A stretch of 5,333 nt of DNA from NCBI GenBank assembly GCA_016781725.1, contig JADDPU010000403.1:1-5333 (forward strand), given 5' to 3'. The position numbers and the translations under genes are program-made. This DNA is from Rubrobacter sp. GTDB lineage: Bacteria > Actinomycetota > Rubrobacteria > Rubrobacterales > Rubrobacteraceae. The notes beneath the pieces were generated by a model. It ran no database searches. It was not told the origin of the DNA and saw nothing but the letters and a program-made list of their open reading frames with translations. Positions 1 through 5,177 of the stretch are shown one piece after another. Position 1 is the stretch's first letter. Each line of letters begins with the position of its first letter.

Positions 1-1
1 C

Positions 2-7
2 TATAAA
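2..7 (+). promoter_or_regulatory. Possible -10 hexamer just upstream of the MarR gene
   Basis: TATAAA differs from the TATAAT consensus at one position and ends nine bases before the GTG start at 17. If used, transcription would begin around base 14, giving an almost leaderless mRNA, which is common in actinobacteria. The overlapping AAAGGGGG at 5-12 can instead be read as a ribosome site, and the two readings compete. The -35 region lies outside the window, so this is only a candidate. Confidence 0.25.
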
Positions 8-16
8 GGGGGTGCG

Positions 17-481
17 GTGGAACGAGGTGAGGGGGCCGTTACCCGCCGGCCAACGGAGTTGGACCTCCAGGAGCGCATGGTCGGTTTGGTCCGCGCCTTC
101 GGGTTGCACAAGCCGGATCGAACGCCCTGCGGCGAGCCGGTCTCGGTTGCGGAGGCGCACGCCTTGATGGAGCTCTCGCGCGAGAAACCACTGGTACAGA
201 AGGAGCTGGCCTCACGGCTGAGGCTGCAGAAGAGCACCGTCAGCCGCCTGGTGGGGATGCTGGAGCGGCGCGGGTGGATCGTGCGGAACAGGAGCCCCGA
301 GGATGGACGAGCGATGGAGCTCCGATTGACGGAGGCTGGCAGCAAGGCCGCCCGGGACATCGCGGAGGCGAGAAGGGCGAGGTTCGCAGCGGTCTTCGAA
401 GCGTTACCACAAGAGCGGAGGGGCGCGGTGCTGGAGGCTCTTGGGGACCTTGAGGAGGCGATGCGCGATGGCGAGCAGTAG
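17..481 (+). CDS. MarR-family winged-helix transcriptional regulator
   Basis: This encodes a 154-residue cytoplasmic DNA-binding protein, the usual MarR length (about 135-160). MarR proteins bind palindromic operators as dimers and generally repress until a small ligand or oxidant releases them. The helix-turn-helix is visible at about residues 59-83: LVQKELASRLRL, then the recognition helix around QKSTVSRLVGMLERRG. The wing follows at 91-108 with the family signature D-x-R-x-x-x-L-x-LT-x-x-G (D96, R98, T105, G108). The flanking helices (about 14-30 and 110-150) would form the dimer interface. The GTG start at 17 is preceded by AAAGGGGG with four bases of spacing. The stop overlaps the next gene by 14 bases, indicating co-transcription and probably translational coupling. 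The ligand cannot be read from sequence. The only cysteine, C38, sits before the HTH, so a cysteine redox switch is possible but unsupported. The family call is secure; the target is not known. Confidence 0.92.
   Translation: MERGEGAVTRRPTELDLQERMVGLVRAFGLHKPDRTPCGEPVSVAEAHALMELSREKPLVQKELASRLRLQKSTVSRLVGMLERRGWIVRNRSPEDGRAMELRLTEAGSKAARDIAEARRARFAAVFEALPQERRGAVLEALGDLEEAMRDGEQ
452..458 (+). promoter_or_regulatory. Ribosome binding site that decides the start of the anchored protein
   Basis: GAGGAGG lies inside the MarR coding region, nine bases before the ATG at 468. It favours 468 over the in-frame TTG at 441, which lies upstream of this site and so could not use it. Choosing 468 also places the basic SSRR stretch and hydrophobic segment directly at the N-terminus, as expected for an exported protein. 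Confidence 0.65.
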
Positions 482-1019
482 GAGAACGGTTCTGGTCGCT
501 GCCGCCTCCGCTACCCTCACGGTGGCAGCCACCCTGGGGGTGCTCTGGGCGGCGGGGACGTTCGCTATCCAGCAGCACTCACGCCAAGCAGCGGTCGCCG
601 AGAGGGGGGCGAGCGTGATGCCCTTCGACCTCGAGAAGACCACACACGTCTTCACGCCCACCGAGAGCGGCGGGGTGGAGGAGGTGGTGGCCGACGACCC
701 CACAGACGAGAAGCAAGTCTCGCTGATAAGGGGGCACCTTGAGAAGGAGGCCGCCGCCTTCCGGCGGGGCGACTACTCGGATCCGTCGTCTATCCACGGG
801 CAAGACATGCCGGGGCTCAAGGAGCTCGAAGCGGACCACGAGAAGGTGGAGGTCCGCTACTCGGAGCTGCCCGACGGGGGGCGGATCGAGTTCTCCACCG
901 GGGACCCGACCCTCGTCCGCGCCCTCCACCGGTGGTTCGACGCCCAGCTCTCCGACCACGGCGCTGACGCCGAAAGGGGCGGCGCGTCCGGCCACGAGCA
1001 ACACGAGGGCCACCGATGA
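468..1019 (+). CDS. Membrane-anchored or exported protein of an undefined conserved family, with His-rich tail
   Basis: This encodes 183 residues. The N-terminus has basic residues (SSRR, 3-6) and then an uninterrupted hydrophobic segment at about 7-33, which reads as a signal anchor or signal peptide. RR followed by TVLV loosely resembles a twin-arginine signal but lacks the full consensus. The globular part (about 51-165) begins MPFDLEKTTHVF and contains ADDPTD (75-80), IHGQDMPG (109-116) and ALHRWFDAQLSDHG (152-165). The tail is short and His-rich (H176, H179, H182). I recall small proteins with these motifs annotated as 'aspartate carbamoyltransferase'. That label is implausible: at 183 residues it is about 60% of a true ATCase chain, lacks the STRT carbamoyl-phosphate motif and carries an export-type N-terminus. 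H60, H110, D113, H154, D158 and H164 could bind a metal, which is inference. It overlaps the MarR gene by 14 bases and is probably controlled by it. Gene existence is well supported; function is unknown. Confidence 0.82.
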   Translation: MASSRRTVLVAAASATLTVAATLGVLWAAGTFAIQQHSRQAAVAERGASVMPFDLEKTTHVFTPTESGGVEEVVADDPTDEKQVSLIRGHLEKEAAAFRRGDYSDPSSIHGQDMPGLKELEADHEKVEVRYSELPDGGRIEFSTGDPTLVRALHRWFDAQLSDHGADAERGGASGHEQHEGHR

Positions 1020-1058
1020 GGCGGACGGGGCGAACGAGGACGAGGGTGAGGAGGAGTC

Positions 1059-1092
1059 GGCCCTCTAGGGGGCCTCAGACTACCCCCTAGAG
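1059..1092 (+). promoter_or_regulatory. Perfect 10-bp inverted repeat with an overlapping alternative hairpin in the transporter leader
   Basis: CTCTAGGGGG (1063-1072) and CCCCCTAGAG (1083-1092) are exact reverse complements separated by 10 bases. A second, mutually exclusive stem pairs GGCCC (1059-1063) with GGGCC (1070-1074). No T-run follows, so this is not a textbook intrinsic terminator for the upstream operon, although terminators with weak tails are common in high-GC actinobacteria. The repeat ends five bases before a -10-like hexamer, so it would cover the -35 region of that promoter. An operator is therefore an equal alternative. Confidence 0.45.
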
Positions 1093-1096
1093 ATAG

Positions 1097-1102
1097 TATA
1101 CT
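1097..1102 (+). promoter_or_regulatory. Candidate -10 element for the transporter gene
   Basis: TATACT matches the TATAAT consensus at five of six positions and lies in a short AT-rich patch in otherwise GC-rich DNA. At 17-base spacing the -35 hexamer would be CTCAGA (1074-1079), which is poor and falls in the loop of the preceding inverted repeat. If the promoter is real, it would probably need an activator or rely on the repeat as a regulatory site. The expected start near 1109 would leave a leader of about 75 bases. Confidence 0.35.
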
Positions 1103-1145
1103 GCGTGTCAAGAAGAGTAAGCAGGGCTAACATACCCGCGTAACA

Positions 1146-1177
1146 AGAGGGTAGGCCCTCTGGCCTTGAGGAGGAGG
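1146..1177 (+). promoter_or_regulatory. Leader hairpin next to the transporter ribosome binding site
   Basis: AGAGGG (1146-1151) pairs exactly with CCCTCT (1156-1161) around a TAGG loop. The strong ribosome site GGAGGAGG (1170-1177) follows and lies six bases before the GTG start at 1184, which fixes that start. CCTC (1157-1160) could instead pair with GAGG (1168-1171), so two alternative folds could expose or mask part of the ribosome site. The stems are short, so any regulatory role is speculative; the ribosome site itself is clear. Confidence 0.4.
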
Positions 1178-1183
1178 TAACGC

Positions 1184-2572
1184 GTGGCAACCGCAACGAG
1201 CGCGCAACAGACGGGAGAGTTGACCCCAAGGGCCCGACACGCGATACGGGGAGCGTGGATGGGGTTCTTCGTGGACATGTTCGACATCTACCTGCCGATC
1301 ATAGTGTTGGCCCCGGCCATAGCCTACTTCGTCTCGCCGCAGATGAGCCAGTCTACGACCGCGATCGTGAGCGGTTCGATCTTCGCGGCGACGCTGCTCG
1401 GGCGGCCTATAGGGGCTTTTATCTTCGGGCACCTCGCGGATACGATCGGGCGGCGGCGTACGACGATCATCTCCGTCGGGGGCTTCGGGGTGGGCACGCT
1501 GCTTATCGCCTTCCTACCGGGGTACGCGCAGTTGGGTATAGCCTCGGTCATTCTCTTTATAGCCTTGCGCTTTGTCGACGGCATCTTCCTCGGAGGGGAG
1601 TACACCGCCGCGAGCCCGCTGGCGATGGAGTACTCTCCACACGAGAAGCGGGGCTTCTACGGGGCCTTGATCATGACCGGCTACCCGCTGGCGTACGCGG
1701 CTATCTCCCTGCTCACCCTGGTCCTGCTCCAGCTTATACCGGCCGGGGATCTGAACTCCCCCTACGTGCAGTGGGGCTGGAGGATACCGTTCGTCATCGG
1801 TGCCCTGATGGCCTTCGCCCTCGTCTACTATTACATCACCTCCGTCGCCGAGTCTGAGCTCTTCGAAGCGGCCGCCGAATCCGAGGGCGACGAAGGGGGC
1901 GGCGGATCCCCCATCCTGGAGCTGTTCCGAGGGGAAAACCTGTGGAGCTTCCTGCAGGTCTTCGTGCTGATGGGCGGTTTCTGGCTGACGCTGTACACGA
2001 CGGCGGCCATGTTGCCGGGTCTTCTCACCGGCGAGCTCGGGCTCTCCGGAACCAGCCTTACGATCACGCTGGTCATAGCCTACCTCGTCCTCGCTGCCGC
2101 CTACATAGCGGCGGGCGTGATCAGCCAGAGGATCGGGCGGCGGACGTTCCTGATCGCGGCGTCCATCATCATGGCGACCGTCGGCACCTTCCTCTACTAC
2201 CTGATCGTGGGTCCGGCCCCGCAGAACCTCTTCGTGTTGATCGTTCTCGTGACGGTGGTTACGACCGTGATAACCTGGGTGTGGGGCCTGGCGACGACCT
2301 ACATAAACGAGCGCTTCCACACCGGGGTCAGGGCCTCCGGCTTCGGCATCGGCTACAGCCTGGCCGTTATCCCCCCGGCCTTCTACGCTTACTACCAGGC
2401 GGGCCTGGATACCTTTATGCCCTTCAAGTACACGCCGCTCCCCCTGCTGGTGATAGGAGCGCTGCTCATCCTCATCGGGGCGGTCTGGGGTCCTGAGACC
2501 AAGGACGTGGACTTCCATAAAGAGGTCGAGACAACCCCGGCCCCCGACGAGCCAGGACAGCCGCGACCCTAG
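1184..2572 (+). CDS. Major facilitator transporter, metabolite:H+ symporter (ProP/KgtP-like) type
   Basis: This encodes 462 residues with about 12 hydrophobic helices (roughly 27-50, 60-80, 95-111, 115-137, 158-186, 198-219, 255-275, 289-311, 318-342, 346-370, 384-406, 415-436), the normal architecture and size for the family. The MFS loop signature GHLADTIGRRR is at 82-92 and its C-terminal-half counterpart SQRIGRR at 314-320. Features of the metabolite:H+ symporter subfamily are the GGEYTAASPLAMEYSPHEKRGF stretch at 137-158, close to the ProP version, and WGWRIPF at 197-203. The usual Gln before that stretch (RxxQG) is replaced by Asp (RFVDG, D132), and helix 1 carries D31 and D34; both could affect proton or substrate coupling. 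Known relatives carry dicarboxylates, shikimate, proline/betaine or aromatic acids, and the substrate here cannot be read. The central loop (about 220-250) is acidic and glycine-rich, and the C-terminal tail is short and Pro-rich. The GTG start is supported by GGAGGAGG. It has its own leader and may be a single-gene unit. Confidence 0.94.
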   Translation: MATATSAQQTGELTPRARHAIRGAWMGFFVDMFDIYLPIIVLAPAIAYFVSPQMSQSTTAIVSGSIFAATLLGRPIGAFIFGHLADTIGRRRTTIISVGGFGVGTLLIAFLPGYAQLGIASVILFIALRFVDGIFLGGEYTAASPLAMEYSPHEKRGFYGALIMTGYPLAYAAISLLTLVLLQLIPAGDLNSPYVQWGWRIPFVIGALMAFALVYYYITSVAESELFEAAAESEGDEGGGGSPILELFRGENLWSFLQVFVLMGGFWLTLYTTAAMLPGLLTGELGLSGTSLTITLVIAYLVLAAAYIAAGVISQRIGRRTFLIAASIIMATVGTFLYYLIVGPAPQNLFVLIVLVTVVTTVITWVWGLATTYINERFHTGVRASGFGIGYSLAVIPPAFYAYYQAGLDTFMPFKYTPLPLLVIGALLILIGAVWGPETKDVDFHKEVETTPAPDEPGQPRP

Positions 2573-2602
2573 ACCTGATGCTAGGACCCTCACCACCGTA
2601 AT

Positions 2603-2668
2603 CCGCCACGCGCGTCCTCCCGGGCTCGACCAATCGTCTCCCGAGCAGCAGGAGGTCGCGCGTGGGGG
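2603..2668. repeat. Long imperfect inverted repeat
   Basis: CCACGCGCG (2606-2614) pairs with CGCGCGTGG (2657-2665). After one T-T mismatch, CCTCC (2616-2620) pairs with GGAGG (2651-2655). After a small internal loop, GCTCG (2624-2628) pairs with CGAGC (2642-2646). Two further outer pairs are possible (2603-2604 with 2667-2668). The apical loop is 13 bases. In total about 21 pairs form over 66 bases, beginning 31 bases after the transporter stop. No T-run follows, so it could be a tail-less terminator, a structured 3' end or a protein-binding palindrome. Confidence 0.55.
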
Positions 2669-2821
2669 CGGCTGTCGGGGCTTCCCGGATGAGGGACAGG
2701 GCGCCGGCGTACTGGCCCTGACAGAGCATCGAGCCGAGGCCTGGTGCTTCGATCGGGCTGGGTAGGGTTGGCTCGCGGACAGGGAGGTGCTGGACGTCGG
2801 GGCGGACGACATGGCCTCGGA

Positions 2822-2850
2822 GAAGATCGGGTACGAGGAGCCTGATCTTC
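2822..2850. repeat. 10-bp inverted repeat upstream of the OCD-family gene
   Basis: GAAGATCGGG (2822-2831) pairs with CCTGATCTTC (2841-2850), nine Watson-Crick pairs plus one G-T wobble, around a nine-base loop. The outer seven pairs (GAAGATC/GATCTTC) are perfect. It lies about 160 bases before the start of the downstream gene, where either an operator or an RNA hairpin would be reasonable. No T-run follows. Confidence 0.45.
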
Positions 2851-2993
2851 ACGGTGAGCTCGCGGGCCACCTGGCGCTGCTCTGACGGCACGTTTCCTGT
2901 GTGGGGAGCGAAGCTGCACGCCGGCACAACCCGACCCTACGACCGGAACCCACACAACCCCAACGATCTGACGACGAGCGTACGAGACAACAC

Positions 2994-3000
2994 GGAGGAG
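2994..3000 (+). promoter_or_regulatory. Ribosome binding site that fixes the OCD-family start
   Basis: GGAGGAG ends eight bases before the ATG at 3009. The reading frame stays open back to a GTG at 2901, but the extra 36 residues are polar, proline- and arginine-rich and unlike the family N-terminus, while MTLILTEKEVDSLLDM from 3009 fits it well. The shorter start is therefore chosen. Confidence 0.75.
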
Positions 3001-3008
3001 TAGTAGTC

Positions 3009-3959
3009 ATGACGCTGATCCTGACCGAAAAGGAGGTCGACTCCCTCCTGGACATGCCCTCGGCGCTCGAGGCCGTCGAGCAGATACTGCGCCAGCACGC
3101 CGAAGGGAAGGCCACCAACCGCGCCCGCCGCCGCGTCGCCCTTCCCGAGAGCGCCCTGAACTTCATGGCCGCCGGGGCGCCGGAGATCGGCGCTTTGGGC
3201 CTGAAGGCCTACACCTTGGCAGGGTCGGAGTTCCGTTTCTACACCATGCTCTTCGACCCCCAAAGCGGGGAGCTGCTCTCGATCATGCAGTCAGACAAGC
3301 TCGGCCAGCTGCGAACCGGCGCGGCGAGCGGGGTGGCAACCAGACACCTCGCCCGCGAGGACGCGAAAACTTTAGGCATCTACGGGGCGGGTTGGCAGGC
3401 GGAGAGCCAGCTCGAGGCCATAGCCGCCGTCCGGGACCTCGAACGCGTCATCGTCTACAGCCGCAGCGAAGAGACGCGCAAGCGCTTCGCCGAGAAGATG
3501 TCAGGGAGGCTCGGGATGGAGGTGGAGAGCACCCACGCGGCCGAGGAGCCCGCAGCCCAAGACATCGTCGTCACGGCGACTTCCTCCAGGGAGCCCGTGC
3601 TGCTGGGCGAGTGGCTCAAGCCCGGCTCCCACGTCAACGCGGCGGGCTCCAACTTTCTGTTCAAGAGCGAGATAGACCGGGAGGTAGTGCGGCGCGCGAG
3701 CTTCGTCTGCGTGGATTCTCGGGAGGAGCTCGGTCTCGAAGCCGGCGACCTCGTCCAGCCCCTGGAGACGGGCCTGATCCTCCCTGAGGCCGTCTACGAG
3801 CTCGGGCAGGTGATCGCCGGGCAGGTAAGAGGACGTGAGAGCCCCGAGGATATAACCCTCTTCGCCAGCCACGGCCTCGCCCTACAGGACATGGCCGCCG
3901 CCCGCCTGGTCTACGACAGGGCTGTCGAGCGCAACGTGGGCCGCGAGATAGAGTTCTGA
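3009..3959 (+). CDS. Ornithine cyclodeaminase / mu-crystallin family NAD(P)-dependent enzyme
   Basis: This encodes a 316-residue cytoplasmic protein, the usual family length. The substrate-binding part includes RRRVALP (40-46), GLKAYT (64-69, with K66, the expected substrate-carboxylate/catalytic lysine) and LRTGAASGVATRHLAR (101-116, R102). The Rossmann fold starts with LGIYGAGWQAESQ (122-134), the family's G-x-G-x-Q nucleotide loop, followed by VIVYSRSEE and DIVVTATSS (185-193). GSHVNAAGSN (206-215), VDSREE (235-240) and the C-terminal LALQDMAAARLVYDRA are also typical. Relatives include ornithine cyclodeaminase, archaeal alanine dehydrogenase and mu-crystallin/ketimine reductase. From memory, ornithine cyclodeaminase has its catalytic Asp in 'AVGGD' of the HVNAxG segment. 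Here the matching residues are Ser-Asn (S214, N215), which argues against true cyclodeaminase activity and is closer to the mu-crystallin pattern. A reductase/dehydrogenase acting on an imino, keto or amino acid is more likely. It stands alone downstream of a long gap, and its relation to the transporter 436 bases upstream is uncertain. Confidence 0.92.
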   Translation: MTLILTEKEVDSLLDMPSALEAVEQILRQHAEGKATNRARRRVALPESALNFMAAGAPEIGALGLKAYTLAGSEFRFYTMLFDPQSGELLSIMQSDKLGQLRTGAASGVATRHLAREDAKTLGIYGAGWQAESQLEAIAAVRDLERVIVYSRSEETRKRFAEKMSGRLGMEVESTHAAEEPAAQDIVVTATSSREPVLLGEWLKPGSHVNAAGSNFLFKSEIDREVVRRASFVCVDSREELGLEAGDLVQPLETGLILPEAVYELGQVIAGQVRGRESPEDITLFASHGLALQDMAAARLVYDRAVERNVGREIEF

Positions 3960-4187
3960 TCAGAGGCTGCGTGCTACGGGCGACAGAGGTCCTAAGACAG
4001 AACATAAACCTGATGCCTGGCCGCCCGACCTACCTGTCCGCTCTAAGCGGTTACGGCCCGGGACGCGCTGAGCCTCTTTCGGGACTGCGTTTAAATCTAC
4101 CGGCTCAACCGCCGTGAAGGCCAACCAGCTTCGATCTAGAGGCATCCACACGGCCGGCTGCGATGCCGCTGACGCGCTCGTCCAAAC
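3960..4187. other. 228-base gap between convergent genes
   Basis: Two genes converge here, so terminators for both are expected. I see only a small hairpin, CCGCT-CTA-AGCGG (4038-4050), followed on the + strand by TTACGG and not by a T-run, and a 6-bp GCGGTT/AACCGC pairing across 54 bases (4047-4052 with 4107-4112). A perfect 10-base palindrome, TCTGATCAGA (3955-3964), overlaps the upstream stop codon but cannot fold as a hairpin. An AT-rich patch, GTTTAAATC, lies near 4089-4097. No gene, RNA gene or clear bidirectional terminator is visible. Confidence 0.5.
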
Positions 4188-5162
4188 TCAATCGTCGTCC
4201 AGTAACGTACGCACAAATCTCAGACGCTCCTCGGCCTCGGCACCGATGCGCCGTACCAGTTCAGAGGCCGGCACTACATCTTGGACCAGGTCTACTGCTT
4301 CGCCGGCCCAGACCATCACCGTGTCGAAATCTCCCTCCTTCTCGGCCCTCCTGAAGCGGGGAGTCTCCGTATCCAACGCGATCGCCAGCTCCTCCTCACG
4401 AGTATCCCAGCGCTCCAAAAACGAGTTGCGGAGGGCGCGACCCGTGTAGGGTGCCGGCCATTTGCGGCCGCGCACCGCGTCGAAAACCGTGGTCCTCCGG
4501 GTGTCGGCACCCCTGGCGGCCACGATAAGCTCCTTCGCCCGTCGGTGGCCCAAGGATTCAGTGGCTGCGTAGAAGCGGGTGCCCAGCAGTGCTCCCTGGG
4601 CACCTAACATGAGCGCTGCCGCCAGACCCCGCCCGTCGGCTATGCCGCCGGCGGCCACGACCGGCGTCGTCGGCCCCAACGCGTCCACCACGGCGGGCAC
4701 CAGGGGCAGCGTGGCTCGGGCGGCACCGTGTCCACCGGCTTCCGCTCCCTGGGCGACGACGATGTCGGCGCCAGCGTCCCTAGCCGCCAGTGCATCGCCG
4801 ATGTCCTGGACCTGGCAGATCAGGGCGCATCCAGAGGTCTTGATCGCAGGGACGTACGGCTGTGGGTCGCCGAAGGAGAGCATGAACGCATGAGGCTCGT
4901 AGCTCAGAGCGAGGTCGACGGTTTGATGCGTAATCGCCCAGGTTATGAGCCCTACCCCCCAAGGCCGCGATGTCTCGGCCCTGGCTATGGAGAGTTCCTT
5001 GCGCAGCCAGGCGGGATCGCCATATCCACCGCCCACCAGCCCCAGGGCGCCAGCGTTCGAGACCGCTGCGGCGAGTCGGCCGCCGGAGACGCCGGCCATC
5101 GGTGCCAGGATGATCGGATGTTCAAGGCCAAACGTCTCCGTTAGCGCGGTCTTGATGGCCAT
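4188..5162 (-). CDS. Nitronate monooxygenase-family FMN enzyme
   Basis: This encodes 324 residues, a normal length for bacterial members. The family oxidises alkyl nitronates to carbonyl compounds with release of nitrite, using FMN and O2. It also includes FMN-dependent NADH:quinone reductases and FabK-like enoyl reductases, so the substrate is not certain. The TIM-barrel landmarks are in order: HPIILAPMAGVSGG at 15-28 (FMN-binding N-terminal strand), SNAGALGLVGGG (35-46), DIVVAQGAEAGGHGA (133-147, the family Q-G-x-E-A-G-G-H motif with H145 at the position assigned as catalytic base in characterised members), PVVAAGGIADGRGLAAALMLGAQGALLGTRF (167-197, phosphate-binding GGI and GTRF), and a helical C-terminus with WAGEAVDLVQDV (285-296). 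Start choice: the frame remains open to 5264, but the 34-residue extension (MVMEHKPKISRQPRRYHG...) is polar and unlike the family, while the ATG at 5162 has AGGAAGG eight bases upstream. It converges with the OCD-family gene. All key motifs are intact. Confidence 0.92.
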   Translation of the reverse strand: MAIKTALTETFGLEHPIILAPMAGVSGGRLAAAVSNAGALGLVGGGYGDPAWLRKELSIARAETSRPWGVGLITWAITHQTVDLALSYEPHAFMLSFGDPQPYVPAIKTSGCALICQVQDIGDALAARDAGADIVVAQGAEAGGHGAARATLPLVPAVVDALGPTTPVVAAGGIADGRGLAAALMLGAQGALLGTRFYAATESLGHRRAKELIVAARGADTRRTTVFDAVRGRKWPAPYTGRALRNSFLERWDTREEELAIALDTETPRFRRAEKEGDFDTVMVWAGEAVDLVQDVVPASELVRRIGAEAEERLRFVRTLLDDD

Positions 5163-5170
5163 CGATGCCG

Positions 5171-5177
5171 CCTTCCT
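5171..5177 (-). promoter_or_regulatory. Ribosome binding site that fixes the nitronate monooxygenase start
   Basis: On the - strand this reads AGGAAGG, eight bases before the ATG at 5162-5160. It supports the 324-residue product over longer in-frame starts further upstream. Confidence 0.65.

Larger units (their letters stand above)
2573..3008. other. 436-base intergenic region with imperfect inverted repeats and no convincing gene
   Basis: No + strand frame holds a credible gene. A short + strand ORF ends in TGA at 2883-2885, but its longest version starts at a GTG near 2787 and gives only about 32 residues. The - strand has an open frame (2472-2927) whose middle part, from a GTG at 2852, has protein-like composition (VKIRLLVPDLL, then an Ile/Leu/Ala-rich stretch) but lacks a good ribosome site, runs about 100 bases into the transporter gene and matches no family I recognise. 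The region also contains a long imperfect palindrome (2603-2668), a 6-bp stem CAGGGC/GCCCTG (2697-2702 with 2715-2720), a 10-bp stem (2822-2850) and an 8-bp repeat TGTGTGGG/CCCACACA (2898-2905 with 2949-2956). It presumably holds the transporter terminator and the promoter of the downstream enzyme, but I cannot point to clear -35/-10 boxes. Confidence 0.6.

Noticed and set aside
441..467. Upstream TTG start for the anchored protein
   Set aside because: The ribosome site at 452-458 lies downstream of it, and the ATG at 468 gives a normal signal-type N-terminus.
579..1013. 144-residue minus-strand frame opposite the anchored protein
   Set aside because: It lies entirely inside a better-supported gene, has no ribosome site that convinces me and shows no family motif.
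1016..1090. 24-residue Arg-rich ORF overlapping the stop of the anchored protein (ATGA)
   Set aside because: The junction looks like translational coupling, but the peptide is low-complexity Arg/Thr, ends inside the inverted repeat and has no further support.
1514..2812. 432-residue open frame on the minus strand across the transporter
   Set aside because: It lies antisense to a clear 12-helix transporter. Its translation is rich in Arg, Gly, Gln, Asp and His with no recognisable domain, as expected from the complement of GC-rich membrane-protein codons.
3955..3964. Perfect palindrome TCTGATCAGA at the OCD-family stop
   Set aside because: A 10-base palindrome without a loop cannot form a useful hairpin, and it overlaps coding sequence; chance is the simplest explanation.
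4047..4112. tRNA-like stretch (GCGGTT...GTTTAAATC...AACCGC)
   Set aside because: The terminal arms pair and a T-loop-like sequence is present, but the T stem does not pair and no D or anticodon arm can be drawn on either strand.
4579..5144. Plus-strand open frames across the nitronate monooxygenase gene
   Set aside because: They are shadows of the minus-strand gene, with Ala/Pro/Ser/Arg-rich translations and no motifs.
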